Shown here: in pieces, positions 9,601 through 16,976 of the stretch
How positions within the stretch are numbered: the first letter of the stretch is position 1
Layout: each line of letters opens with the position of its first letter
Origin: Megalodesulfovibrio gigas DSM 1382 = ATCC 19364
GTDB taxonomy: Bacteria; Desulfobacterota; Desulfovibrionia; Desulfovibrionales; Desulfovibrionaceae
Assembly: GCF_000468495.1 (NCBI RefSeq)
Contig: NC_022444.1
Coordinates: 3,483,640 to 3,547,639 of the forward strand
DNA length: 64,000 bases
Direction: 5' to 3'
The notes under the pieces: model-generated
The model's database searches: none
What the model was told of the DNA's origin: nothing
Seen by the model: the letters and a program-made list of their open reading frames with translations, nothing else
Made by a program: the position numbers and the translations under genes

Positions 9601-9647
9601 CCTGCCTGGTGAACCTGCGCAAGTGCGAGAAGGTCACGGAACTGTAG
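6618..9647 (+). CDS. fdhA: Formate dehydrogenase catalytic subunit, Tat-exported, Cys form
   Basis: Molybdopterin enzyme oxidising formate to CO2 in the periplasm, 1009 residues. The N-terminus is a twin-arginine signal (SRRGFLK, then a hydrophobic stretch to about residue 35). A [4Fe-4S] site follows (CPFCSCCC, then GLCAKG). The active-site motif reads HQARVCHSS with Cys189, encoded TGC at 7182-7184, where Sec forms have HQARI-Sec-HSS. The next residue is the conserved His. Other landmarks are GSNCAEHHP, GWTQHTVGVQN, GGGINALRGEPNVQG and a C-terminal GWTKPKCGD region. Start ATG 6618 has GAGGAGG at ideal spacing. fdhB follows 19 bases later. Whether Mo or W is bound cannot be told from sequence. 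Confidence 0.95.
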   Translation: MGLSRRGFLKCTSAGVVGLSLARFGINAAPVSAYAATMKIEDSKEFISICPFCSCCCNTLVHVKDGKIINVEGDPDYPVSGGGLCAKGASLRSLHTSPNRLTKPLYRAPGSDKWEEKDWDWMMERIAQRIKETRDRDFKQKNEAGQTVNRVESIFHLGSSQVSNEEAAVLHQMIRALGIVHFDHQARVCHSSTVPALAESFGRGAMTNHYNDIQNADAILIMGSNCAEHHPMTFRFVNRAKQKGAVVMHVDPKFSRTSARSTFHVPIRSGTDIAFLGGMVKYILDNKKYFEDYMMEYTNAAFIVGEKFSFTDGIFSGFDPKKKKYDKSAWAFEKDDAGLPKKDPTLKHPRCVLNLLKEHYKGYTPEQVSSITGVSVKDILRVYEAFTATGKPDKAGTVIYALGWTQHTVGVQNIRLSAMVQLLLGNIGIAGGGINALRGEPNVQGTTDHALLYGYLPGYHNVPTANFQTLGEFIKSQTPLSKDAKSVNWWQHRPKYVVSLLKAWYGEHATKENDFCYAYVPKLDPDMDCSHLFIFDRMYKGQIKGGLCFGHNPAQSMPNVHKARKALDKLDWLVIGEVFHNETTDNWQRPGVDPKTIKTEVFLLPSAYRAEKEGTVSNSGRWHMWHYKAAEPLGMSRNMGEMFVEMMTRVKKLYAKGGTFPDPVVKADFPETFDADLVCRKTNGWFTRDVKIGDTEYKKGQQVPGFPTLQDDGSTVSLNWLYCGGYTDAGNLAKRRDLTQTPMQAKLGLYPGFAWAWPMNRRILYNRASVDKNGKPFNPERVVIAWEGGKWVGDIPDGGAPPLAMEKGTYPFIMTTEGRSQLYGPGRADGPFPVHYEPAETPVKTNPLSKQMSNPCMKVMESDMDKLAENGDPRFPIVLTTYSLTEHWCSGSETRNGPALLEAEPQQYVEMSHELAKEKGINNGDVVEVESLRGKVQAVAMVTVRIRPFQVQGKTVHLVGMPFAFGWTKPKCGDSVNRLTPSVGDPNTTIPEYKACLVNLRKCEKVTEL

Positions 9648-9666
9648 GATTACAAGGAGAATCGAA

Positions 9667-10410
9667 ATGCCCAAGGCGTTTCTCGTCGATACCACCCGCT
9701 GCACGGCCTGCCGCGGCTGCCAGGTGGCCTGCAAGGAATGGAAGGACCATCCGCCCGTGGCCACCAAACAGACCGGCACGCACCAGAACCCGCCGGATCT
9801 GAACCCCTATAACTACAAACTCGTCCGTTTCAGCGAGCACCTGCTTGATGGCGTGGTCAAATGGTACTTTTTTCCGGATCAGTGCCGCCACTGTGTGGCG
9901 CCGCCCTGCAAGAACACCGCAGATATGAGCCTGGAAGGCGCCGTCATCCAGGACGAAGCCACAGGCGCGGTGATTTTCACGGAAAAAACCAAGGAGATCT
10001 CCAAGGCCGATCAGGAATCCATCCGGGAATCCTGTCCCTACGACATCCCGCGAAGCAACGAGAAAACCGGCCTGCTCACCAAGTGCGACATGTGCATCGA
10101 CCGCGTCCAGGCCAACCGCCTGCCCATGTGCGTCAAGAGTTGCGCCATGGGGGCCATGCAGTTTGGCGAGCGCGAGGAGATGCTTAAAGTCGCCCAGGCC
10201 CGTCTGGCCGAAATCAAGGCCGAATTCCCCGCCGCCAAGCTGTTGGATGCGGACGATGTGGCCGTCATCTTCCTGGTGGAGGATGATCCCAAACGCTACC
10301 ACACCCACGCCGTGGCCCAGCTGACCGCACCTGCCGGGCCGCTCTCGCGTCAACAGTTCCTGGCCAGGGCCAATCCCTTGAGGGGCCTGGCCCGTACCTT
10401 CCACGGCTAG
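9667..10410 (+). CDS. fdhB: Formate dehydrogenase iron-sulfur subunit
   Basis: 247-residue electron-transfer subunit with four ferredoxin-type cysteine groups: CTACRGCQVACKEWK near the N-terminus, CRHCVAPPC, CPYDIP, and CDMCIDRVQANRLPMCVKSC. These match the multi-[4Fe-4S] beta subunits of periplasmic formate dehydrogenases that pass electrons to cytochrome c3 or a membrane complex. It has no signal peptide, so it is presumably exported with FdhA through Tat. Start ATG 9667 is preceded by AAGGAG. No cytochrome subunit gene follows, as in the two-subunit FdhAB enzymes of Desulfovibrio. Confidence 0.93.
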   Translation: MPKAFLVDTTRCTACRGCQVACKEWKDHPPVATKQTGTHQNPPDLNPYNYKLVRFSEHLLDGVVKWYFFPDQCRHCVAPPCKNTADMSLEGAVIQDEATGAVIFTEKTKEISKADQESIRESCPYDIPRSNEKTGLLTKCDMCIDRVQANRLPMCVKSCAMGAMQFGEREEMLKVAQARLAEIKAEFPAAKLLDADDVAVIFLVEDDPKRYHTHAVAQLTAPAGPLSRQQFLARANPLRGLARTFHG

Positions 10411-10429
10411 GGCAAGCTATCTTTGAAAG

Positions 10430-10600
10430 AAGTTCTCGGGGGAAAACCTTTCTAAAGAAAGTTCTTCCGCCCTTCAATAGCTGGCCCCCTTTCCAAAGAC
10501 TTTTATTGTGATTCAAGGTCACTATCAAAGTTTTGGAAGGGGAGAGCGCGAGAGGGGAGAACCTTTTGCAAAAGGTTTCCCCTCTCGCAAGGTCCTTTTT
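10430..10600. repeat. Dispersed palindromic intergenic repeats between fdhB and fdhE
   Basis: Two palindromic units. The first (about 10430-10480) reads TTCTCGGGGGAAAACC then TTTCTAAAGAAAG; a close relative occurs at 63945-64000. The second (10548-10588) is a strong inverted repeat with outer arms GCGAGAGGGG / CCCCTCTCGC and a perfect 18-base core AACCTTTTGCAAAAGGTT (10560-10577). Similar GC-rich hairpins are widespread between genes in Desulfovibrio genomes. They may act as terminators or attenuators separating fdhE from fdhAB. No gene is seen in 10411-10724. Confidence 0.75.
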
Positions 10601-10724
10601 CAAAATTAAACTGCTCTAGCGCAGTCCGCCGCCAGCTCGACACAAGGTCCGGTCCGGACACACACACCACCCGTGCGGACGCCGTTTTGCAACGGCGTCC
10701 GCACCCGAATCAGGAGCAATGTTC

Positions 10725-11636
10725 ATGGAATCCACGCGCGTTTCTCCCGCTGCGGCCCGTCTGCTGGCCGATGCTGCAACACTCTCCAGGGAACTGCCGG
10801 AATTGAAAGGACTGATCGAAAGCGTCGCCCCGCTGTTGGCCGCCCGGGCCGAGCTGCTGGAGACGCTCCCCGGCTGGCAGGGACCGTTGCCACAGGTGGA
10901 AGAGCCGCATTTCTGCCAGGGAAATTACCTGTTGGCCGAGTCTGGATTTCAGGCCCTTGCCCCGTTGCTCCCCCTGGCCGCCCAGCGACTGCTGCCGGCC
11001 ATGACCACGGCCTTTCCCGGCCTGGCCGGGGAGCTGGACACCCTGCAACGAGGCCTGACAGAGGGTGCCCTGCCCTTTGCTGATCTGGAAGCCCTGGCCC
11101 TGGACGAAGAGGATATCCGCCTTGCCGGCGTGTCGCCAGAGGTGTTGCGGTTTGTCGCCTGGCAGTTGGTCAAGCCGCTGCTGGAGCGCCAGGCCCAGGA
11201 TCTGGCGTCCCTCATCCGCCACCTGCCCTGGACGCAGGCCACCTGCCCCATCTGCGGTGGCGGGCCAGACTTCTCCCGTCTGCTGCGGCCGAAGGACAAC
11301 GCCGAATTCATCACGGCCCACGGCGGCGCGCGCCACCTGCGCTGCGCCACCTGCGCCGCGGAATGGAAATACAAGCGCATCAGCTGCCCTGCCTGCGGCA
11401 ACGAGGAGCCCTCGACGCTGACGGTCCTGCGCAACGAAGCCCGCCCCGGCGACCGCGTGGACGCCTGCGACGTCTGCAAGGCCTACCTGCTGTGCCTTGA
11501 TGCGTCAGAAATGATCGATATCCCAGATACTTCAATCGCCATGCTCACCATGCTTCCCCTGGAACTGCGCGCCCGCCAGGCCGGCTACACGCCCATGGCC
11601 CTGCAACCCTGGGAGCTGGAGGAGCCGGCGTGCTGA
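10725..11636 (+). CDS. fdhE: Formate dehydrogenase accessory protein FdhE
   Basis: 303-residue cytoplasmic maturation factor for exported formate dehydrogenase. The C-terminal half has the FdhE zinc-ribbon series of four CxxC pairs: CPICGGG, CATCAAEW, CPACGNEEP and CDVCKAYLLC. The N-terminal half is helical and variable, as in the family. ATG 10725 is preferred because AGGAG lies eight bases upstream; the in-frame ATG at 10719 is only two bases from it. The gene lies downstream of fdhAB, separated by hairpin repeats, and its stop is 28 bases before the left edge of the integrated plasmid block. Confidence 0.9.
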   Translation: MESTRVSPAAARLLADAATLSRELPELKGLIESVAPLLAARAELLETLPGWQGPLPQVEEPHFCQGNYLLAESGFQALAPLLPLAAQRLLPAMTTAFPGLAGELDTLQRGLTEGALPFADLEALALDEEDIRLAGVSPEVLRFVAWQLVKPLLERQAQDLASLIRHLPWTQATCPICGGGPDFSRLLRPKDNAEFITAHGGARHLRCATCAAEWKYKRISCPACGNEEPSTLTVLRNEARPGDRVDACDVCKAYLLCLDASEMIDIPDTSIAMLTMLPLELRARQAGYTPMALQPWELEEPAC

Positions 11637-11664
11637 TGGCTGGTGCAATGGGGATGGTCTCGGC

Positions 11665-11678
11665 GGCACTGTTGCAAA
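11665..11678 (+). mobile_element. IS6/IS26-like terminal repeat GGCACTGTTGCAAA (left edge)
   Basis: The 14 bases equal the terminal inverted repeat remembered for IS26. They lie immediately outside the 3' end of the resolvase gene. A related end, GGCTCTGTTGTAAA, lies at 21365-21378 outside the truncated resolvase. No IS6 transposase gene is present at either place. Confidence 0.6.
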
Positions 11679-11687
11679 AAACAGTTC

Positions 11688-12239
11688 TCAGCCCATCGCT
11701 TTCCCAAGGTACCTGTAAATCGTCGCCTTGGAGAGGCCATACTCTCGCATCAGGTCCTTAATCAGGAGCCCACTCGCCCGTTTTTGCTGCAACTCCAAAA
11801 TCTCGTGCGGGCGCAGAGCCTTGCTGCGCCCGAACTTGACCCCGTTTTCCTTGGCCTTGAGGATGCCGTCCATCTGCCGCTCGGCTCGGATTTCCGTCTC
11901 AAACTGCCCGATGGCGCCCAGCATGTTGAACAGAAGCCGCCCTGTGGCGTCGCCGGTGTCGATGTTCTGATCGAGCACCTTGAGGTAGACCTTCTTGCGC
12001 GTGAGCTGTTCGGCGATCTGGCACAGGTGCAAGGTGGATCGGGCAAGCCGGTCCAGCCGCGTCACCACCAGCGTGTCGCCTTCGCGCACATACTCCAGAC
12101 AGGCGTTGAGCCTGGGTCGTTCCCCGGATGCGCCCGAGCGGGTTTCTTCAAAGAGCTTGTCACAATGGGCCAGCTTGTCCCGCTGCACTTGCAGGCTCTG
12201 TCCCCGCGAAGAGACCCTGGCATAGCCGACGATGGCCAT
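11688..12239 (-). CDS. Serine recombinase (Tn3-type resolvase/invertase)
   Basis: 183-residue site-specific recombinase. The N-terminal catalytic domain begins MAIVGYARVSS with the nucleophile Ser in the usual YxRVSS motif. It continues with VVTRLDRLARS and TGRLLFNMLGAIGQFETEI, the latter giving the E helix that leads to the DNA-binding arm. The C-terminal helix-turn-helix (LLIKDLMREYGLSKATIYRYLG) is complete. It lies directly inside an IS6-like terminal repeat. A diverged copy of its 3' half occurs at 21371-21652, colinear over 282 bases. It may have resolved multimers or cointegrates of the plasmid that now forms 11665-21652. Confidence 0.92.
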   Translation of the reverse strand: MAIVGYARVSSRGQSLQVQRDKLAHCDKLFEETRSGASGERPRLNACLEYVREGDTLVVTRLDRLARSTLHLCQIAEQLTRKKVYLKVLDQNIDTGDATGRLLFNMLGAIGQFETEIRAERQMDGILKAKENGVKFGRSKALRPHEILELQQKRASGLLIKDLMREYGLSKATIYRYLGKAMG

Positions 12240-12476
12240 GGGTTGCCCTCGGTGTGCTTATTCGTTTTAGACAATGTGAGAACATAGTATTGAGACATGG
12301 AAAAAGACACGTCAAGGGGTGAGGCGCAAAAAGTATAGGTTGAGAGACGCAAGACTTTCCCATGGCAAGGCGAAAGCCTCCTGTGGGTGCGCCGCGCTAA
12401 GCCCTTGGCCGGACACAGCGCCGGCCAAGGGCTTATGGGTAAATATGGGTATGAATGCAGGTATGGAGCGCAGCAC
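12240..12476. other. Intergenic region upstream of the resolvase; no supported gene
   Basis: 237 bases between the resolvase start and a Fic gene remnant. Resolvase promoters and res sites normally lie here, and AT-rich patches with partial dyads are visible (GACAATGTGAGAACATAGT). No full res structure could be confirmed by eye. Confidence 0.4.
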
Positions 12477-12600
12477 ATGCCGAACTCTGACACGATCCAC
12501 ACCTCTCCCGAACTTCTGTCGCTCATTGCGGAATGCGATGAGTTCAAAGGGGCGTGGCGTGCCCTTGGGGCGTTGGCCCCCGAGCGCCTGAACGCCTTGA
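12477..12600 (+). pseudogene. 5' remnant of a Fic-family gene
   Basis: About 41 codons from ATG 12477 encode SLIAECDEFKGAWRALG followed by ALAPERLNAL. This matches the N-terminus of Fic/DOC AMP-transferase proteins, which usually continue with RRVATIESIGSS. The similarity ends abruptly where the convergent hipA gene stops at 12602, so the catalytic HPFx(D/E)GN part is missing. It is a truncated remnant, not a functional gene. Confidence 0.6.
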
Positions 12601-12601
12601 G

Positions 12602-13900
12602 TTATGCCCCCCGCTCAAGCCGTGCTCGCGTCAACGCGCAACGTCGGTGCAGTTCCTCAAGGATAGGTGTCAGGATGGCATGCGTCTCGCCCTGCTGAAT
12701 CGTCTCGGCGACCAGGGTTTCGGCAAGCACGGGCAGGCGCGCTGCCAGCGTTGCGAGACGCTTTTTGAGCTGTGCCGCAGACAGGCCGGACGCAGTGGCG
12801 AAGCGCTCCCAGTGACGCGGCATCACATCCTCAAACACGTATCTCCCGCCGATCTTCATGGCCATCCTGTCCGTCAGCTCTGGATAGACCGCCGTGCAGA
12901 GCACATCATACAACGGTGCCAGCACCGCGCCTTGGGCTGCGTACAGCAGGGAGAAATTCTTGGCATGGGCGTCGTGATTGCCAAGCAGGGCGTTGAACAG
13001 CATGGCGTCGAGCAGGGCCAGGAGATGCGGCGCGCTGGGACGCGTGGCCTGCCGGAGCAGCGAAAAGCACTGCGCGGCATCGGGCCCGCCTTCGTTTTGG
13101 TATTTATACTCGGGCGGCACGCCCAGGGCCTGGCAGAAATCCTCCTGGTGCAGGCGATGGATGGTGCCGTTGGCCAGTCGCTGACGATCATAGCGGGTCA
13201 CGAGCAGCAAGGCGCGGCCGGCCACGCGATGCACCTGGACGGCGGCCGTGTGCAGCTTCAGTCGAGCGGCCAGGGTCATGCAAAACCACTCGTTGCACAC
13301 GCTCCCCTCCACACCGGCGATGGCCGGTTTGAGAATATGCGTGCTCGCAGTGCCATGCAGGGGGAGGCCGATGCGCCCCTCCCAGACCACCACCGGCAAC
13401 TTGTCCTGCGCGCCGGCCAGGGACAACCGAACGCCGGCCTCGCCAGCCAGCAGCGGCCTTCGGGGCAACTCCTCCATGAGCTGCAGCAGGGCGGCGTCAT
13501 CCAGCCAGCGGACCCGCTCGCCCTCCTCTCCTCCCTCTCCCCCATCTCTCGTGAAGGTGGCTTCCTCCGCGGGCGTCTGTCCCGGCTCCAGCAGAGTCAC
13601 CGCCCCGGCGCATTCCCCGCCAAGCCGGTCCAATAAGGCAAAATCATTCCTGGCGGAGATATGCAGCATCCGCGCAATGCTCGCGCGCATGGCGCCTTCG
13701 GGCAACAAGCCGGCAAAAAAGGGCCGGGCGGCCCTGTCGTCGAAGATCTCCGCGCGCAGGGGCAAGGACATGGACAAGGGGCGCGCCGTGGCAGACTCCA
13801 GCCACGGCGCCGCATACACGAATCCCAGCCGCCCGTCCTGTTGTGAAAGCGTCCCCACAAGCCGGGCATCCCACCAGACCTGCAACTCCCGCGGCGTCAC
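12602..13900 (-). CDS. hipA: HipA-type serine/threonine kinase toxin
   Basis: 432-residue kinase of the HipA toxin family; relatives phosphorylate a tRNA synthetase and cause growth arrest. The N-terminal domain (MTPRELQVWWDARLVGTL, then PFFAGLLPEG) precedes the kinase core. Visible motifs are the Gly/Ser loop LSLAGAQDKLPV, Lys in HILKP, the catalytic NHDAHAKNFSLL and the metal-binding APLYDVL. All key residues are present, so the toxin should be active. Its start overlaps the hipB stop as ATGA. The gene lies in the integrated plasmid block, where an intact addiction module would resist loss. Confidence 0.92.
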   Translation of the reverse strand: MTPRELQVWWDARLVGTLSQQDGRLGFVYAAPWLESATARPLSMSLPLRAEIFDDRAARPFFAGLLPEGAMRASIARMLHISARNDFALLDRLGGECAGAVTLLEPGQTPAEEATFTRDGGEGGEEGERVRWLDDAALLQLMEELPRRPLLAGEAGVRLSLAGAQDKLPVVVWEGRIGLPLHGTASTHILKPAIAGVEGSVCNEWFCMTLAARLKLHTAAVQVHRVAGRALLLVTRYDRQRLANGTIHRLHQEDFCQALGVPPEYKYQNEGGPDAAQCFSLLRQATRPSAPHLLALLDAMLFNALLGNHDAHAKNFSLLYAAQGAVLAPLYDVLCTAVYPELTDRMAMKIGGRYVFEDVMPRHWERFATASGLSAAQLKKRLATLAARLPVLAETLVAETIQQGETHAILTPILEELHRRCALTRARLERGA

Positions 13901-14151
13901 GGCTGCGCTCCAGGCTCGGTCTTTGCTTCACCCGCAGGCAGACCGTCGATAATCAGGCCGCCGCCCAGGGCCTGCACCACGCGCAGCATGGTTTCAAAGC
14001 GCACCGAAGGCTTGCCGGCCTCCAGCTCCACAATGAACCGGACGCCCACACCGGCCGCAAGGGCCAACTGCGGCTGGGTGAGCCCCAGGGCCTTGCGCGC
14101 AGCACGAACGGCCTTGCCCAGCGCAGCAGCATCTTGAATGGAAACTGGCAT
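13897..14151 (-). CDS. hipB: HipB-type helix-turn-helix antitoxin
   Basis: 84-residue XRE-family DNA-binding protein (LGKAVRAARKALGLTQPQLALAAGV, then VELEAGKPSVRFETMLRVVQALGG) that should neutralise HipA and repress the operon. The start at 14151 (MPVSIQDA) fits the family. A frame open upstream to 14319 would add about 56 residues spanning the operators and is rejected. The promoter region holds three TTCCC-N4-GGGAA palindromes, the expected operator type. Confidence 0.9.
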   Translation of the reverse strand: MPVSIQDAAALGKAVRAARKALGLTQPQLALAAGVGVRFIVELEAGKPSVRFETMLRVVQALGGGLIIDGLPAGEAKTEPGAQP

Positions 14152-14158
14152 GACTTCA

Positions 14159-14270
14159 TTCCCTTTCGGGAAATACTCGGACGTTTTTACCGCAAGATCA
14201 AGCAAAAGTTCCCGTTCGGGATTTTTTTGCCTTGATGGCAGAAAAAAAGAATATATTTCCCGATCGGGAA
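14159..14270. promoter_or_regulatory. Three phased TTCCC-N4-GGGAA operators upstream of hipBA
   Basis: Palindromes at 14159-14172 (spacer TTTC), 14209-14222 (spacer GTTC, last base T) and 14257-14270 (spacer GATC). Start-to-start distances are 50 and 48 bases, close to whole numbers of helical turns. HipB of E. coli binds several similar dyads cooperatively, so these are probably HipB operators. Confidence 0.7.
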
Positions 14271-14275
14271 TTATG

Positions 14276-14425
14276 GCGCTACATCTCCGGCCGCTGGCGC
14301 ACGTCCGGCCACTTGGCACGAGGAAACACCAGCCCCAGGCCGGTCCAGTTCAAGCGATCCATAATCCGAACGCCTTCGGGATCGCCGTCAGGCACGAAAA
14401 TGCGGATGATGAAGGGGGGCGGTCA
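14276..14425 (-). pseudogene. 5' fragment of the GIY-YIG gene found intact at 42968-43876
   Basis: About 150 bases nearly identical to the first 48 codons of the GIY-YIG gene (region reading GLGLVFPRAKWPDVRQRPEM). The start codon is destroyed (CAT to CAA on the plus strand) and one extra G shifts the frame near codon 5. The copy ends in a stop next to the third hipBA operator. It is a duplicated, inactive fragment. Confidence 0.8.
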
Positions 14426-14453
14426 ACTTCGATTCAGAAAGTGTCTGCCCAAC

Positions 14454-14984
14454 TCAAAACAATCCGCATGGGGTAGTAGCAACTTTTATGTAGCCACCTG
14501 AAATTGCCTTGTTGCCTGGGGTGCAATCTAAAATTTCTTTGCTGATTATCATTTTCTCATCGCTTACAACTATTACGCATTCATCCTTTTGCAGTATGGA
14601 TATAGTTCTTTTCTCGAGCGTGGGCTTATTGGTGCAATCCTTTCCATGATACAAGTCTACACCAAAGTTGGAGATTGATACCAAATTTACTTCGCTGGCC
14701 GCACGCAACTTATCTCCAACTTGAAGATGCTCAATTGATGCATCGACATCTTCACGGAGTAGAAACAGTTGCCCCTGGTCAGATCGGCTTCTATTTGTTG
14801 CGACGCCATAATAGGCCATTGCGTTCAAGCCGAGTTTTTGCGCCTTGACTGCTTCAATTTTACAAAACCAACTAGTCGGAAGAGTGAAGCTTAAAATTCC
14901 ATATATTGCCCCGACAAACACAACAACCGCAGGTATCATCCCAAGTGCGGCTATCAATCTTTTAACTTTATCCATGGCCTGCAT
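14454..14984 (-). CDS. Hypothetical membrane-anchored protein
   Basis: 176 residues with one N-terminal membrane segment (LIAALGMIPAVVVFVGAIYGILSF) and a larger extracytoplasmic part holding four or five Cys (FCKIEA, GKDCTN, KDECVIV, LDCTPG). No family is recognised. Base composition is clearly more AT-rich than its neighbours, suggesting separate transfer. An internal ATG four codons in (MDKVKRL) is an alternative start. It stands alone between two pseudogene fragments inside the plasmid block. Confidence 0.55.
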   Translation of the reverse strand: MQAMDKVKRLIAALGMIPAVVVFVGAIYGILSFTLPTSWFCKIEAVKAQKLGLNAMAYYGVATNRSRSDQGQLFLLREDVDASIEHLQVGDKLRAASEVNLVSISNFGVDLYHGKDCTNKPTLEKRTISILQKDECVIVVSDEKMIISKEILDCTPGNKAISGGYIKVATTPCGLF

Positions 14985-15044
14985 CTCTCCATATAAAAGT
15001 ATTTTACTTTATAATATACAAAATTTTAAAAAATGCAATATCAA

Positions 15045-15333
15045 TCACACCCCCTCAAACACATCCTCCGCAACTTCCCTGGCATTTCCCATTTCCACGA
15101 ATGCCTGGAGCACGCTGCGTACTTCTGCTGCCTTGGCGCGGGTGAAGGTGGCGCGGACGGTTGCCAGGGAGAGGGAGATTCGGCCAGGAGGTCTCGCACA
15201 GCTCGGTCAAAAAACTCTGCGCATTGGCCAGCTCCGCCCCGCCCGACCTGTTCCAGCGGTTGATGAAGGCGGCGACGGGACACGGAGCGTCCGGGGTGGC
15301 GGGAGAAGCAAGGGAAGTGGCGGATTCTTGCAT
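15045..15333 (-). pseudogene. Remnant of a class I DNA methyltransferase gene: N- and C-terminal ends joined
   Basis: From 15333 the frame reads MQESATS, then AAFINRWNRSGGAELANAQ and FLTELCE, the N-terminus of large SAM-dependent restriction-modification methyltransferases. After a shift, another frame reads TVRATFTRAKAAEVRSVLQA then FVEMGNAREVAEDVFEGV and stops at 15045, which fits the C-terminus of the same family. The roughly 800-residue centre is missing. An internal deletion fused the two ends. Confidence 0.6.
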
Positions 15334-15795
15334 GGTGTTGTGTATCGGAGGGTGGATAGAAGCGAAAGCCACCATGCGGGGAATGGGCGGGGAGGTCCAG
15401 GGAGGAGGGGGGGGCTGTCACGAATTGTGCAGCACCATTTTCGGCTTACTCGGCAGGTCCATTCATCAAGAATACTCAGAAGTTTTTGATGGCAATTTTT
15501 AGTAATAATTTTGGAAAATTTATTTTATTATTTCAGTATATTAAATTATTTTCAAAGCACTATTCACAACAGAAAAAATATCATTAAATGTATTAATTTT
15601 TACATTATTTTTTACATATATAAACACGAAATATTATTCCATAGAAAACCAGTCAGGAGAAACGGCTTGACAGTCCATCCCTAACACTCAAGAACAAGGC
15701 AGCGTCCACCTGCGTATGTTGCACTTATTGCATATATTTCATTTGGGTGTTGCCCCCACCTTCCTCCTCAATGCCGCACCAACGCAGGAGCTGCC
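15334..15795. other. AT-rich noncoding stretch
   Basis: 462 bases between the methyltransferase remnant and the next gene. From about 15480 to 15650 it is strongly AT-rich with runs of A and T. No gene, RNA or clear repeat is seen. It may be an H-NS-type or curved region of the former plasmid. Confidence 0.4.
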
Positions 15796-16278
15796 ATGAA
15801 CAATCTCGCCCATCACCAGCCGCCGCCCTCGGCGCAGGACGCCGCCCTGGCGCGGTTGTCCGGTCAGATGTTGTCGCGCCTTGCCGCCGGAAATCGCCCC
15901 TTGCGGGTGCAGGTGCTTGAGGCCGGGCTGGAATCTCCCCTTGAGCTGCCCTCGGGGGCCGTGTCCCTGCTGGTGGACATCCTGGAGGCGATGGCCGCCG
16001 GGCGCGGCGTCACGCTCATTCCAGAAACTGCCGAGCTGACGACGGTGCAGGCCGCCGAGGTGCTCAACGTCTCCCGCCCGTTCCTGATCCGCCTGCTGGA
16101 CACGGGCGAAATTCCCCACCGCAAGGTTGGGACACATCGACGCGTCCGCATGGAAGACGTGCTGGCCTACAAGCAACGCATCGACGCCGAGCGTGAAGCC
16201 ATCCTCGATCAGCTTGCTGCCGAGGCCCAGGCGCAGGACATGGGATACGAGCGCCTCAGACCCCCAGGACATCCATGA
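15796..16278 (+). CDS. Excisionase-type helix-turn-helix antitoxin, partner of a PIN toxin
   Basis: 160 residues. The C-terminal half is a MerR/excisionase-like DNA-binding domain (ELTTVQAAEVLNVSRPFLIRLLD, then GEIPHRKVGTHRRVRMEDVL). The N-terminal half is the variable antitoxin part. The stop overlaps the start of a PIN-domain gene, the usual order for this toxin-antitoxin type. The toxin has been destroyed by an internal deletion, so this antitoxin is now an orphan. Confidence 0.75.
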   Translation: MNNLAHHQPPPSAQDAALARLSGQMLSRLAAGNRPLRVQVLEAGLESPLELPSGAVSLLVDILEAMAAGRGVTLIPETAELTTVQAAEVLNVSRPFLIRLLDTGEIPHRKVGTHRRVRMEDVLAYKQRIDAEREAILDQLAAEAQAQDMGYERLRPPGHP

Positions 16279-16494
16279 CGCCCTGTATCGCGCTGCTTGA
16301 TGCAAATGTCCTGTACCCGGCCCCCATGCGCGATCTGCTGCTGCAGCTGGCGGTGGATGATCTGTTCCGTGCGAAAGGTTCAAGCGCGGCTGCGCAATCC
16401 GCACTATTCCGTGCCAGACTATCTCGCCATCCTGTCGCATCAAGGACTTACCAAGCCGACAGAAAATCTAAAAGATTCTGGAATGTATCTTTAA
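16275..16494 (+). pseudogene. PIN-domain toxin gene with internal deletion and frameshift
   Basis: The first 33 codons read TPCIALLDANVLYPAPMRDL and LLQLAVDDLFRAK, the PIN N-terminus with its first metal-binding Asp. The sequence then jumps frame to VQARLRNPHYSVPDYLAILS and HQGLTKPT, the family C-terminus, ending at 16494. The central part with the other acidic residues is gone, so it cannot cleave RNA. Confidence 0.7.
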
Positions 16495-16976
16495 TGAAAG
16501 CTCATATATTTCACACTATTATTTACATTTTCAGGCTTAATTTTTAGTAGAAAATTTCAATATATTTAACTTATCAAAAGCGGCAACTTTCACGTATTGC
16601 TACACGATAGAGAATGAGAAAGATATTGCGATATATTTTCCATCGCCAACTGCCCTTGAACGGACACCCTCGACGGTGTCCTTTCTCACTCGGCTACACC
16701 GCGTGACTGGTCCCCCCAGAATGCGTCGATCCCGTTATGGCTTGGGCGAACACGGATGATTCACGGGCAGTCTGTTTCCCTGGCGTTTTGGCCATGACAA
16801 TACAGCATCCGTATGAACAAGTTGCGCAAAAATGCTTGATAAAATTCACGATTGATATCGATGTGTTATATATTTTTTACAGTAAAATTCTAGACATCTA
16901 GCCCGGCATGATGTTAGTCTAATTTTTGATAGGAAACTTGGCAGGAAACGCGACAGAAAATCCGGGAGTAATTACG
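16495..16976. other. Noncoding region before parA
   Basis: About 480 bases, AT-rich at both ends. An in-frame TTG at 16926 would lengthen ParA but has no ribosome site. No other gene or RNA is seen. Plasmid partition sites often lie here, but no repeat array was found. Confidence 0.4.

Noticed and set aside
6471..9779. Open minus-strand frame of about 1,100 codons opposite fdhA
   Set aside because: High-GC shadow of a conserved gene: low-complexity composition, no ribosome site, no motifs.
14151..14319. Longer HipB start at 14319
   Set aside because: The extension crosses all three operator palindromes and is not part of known HipB proteins.
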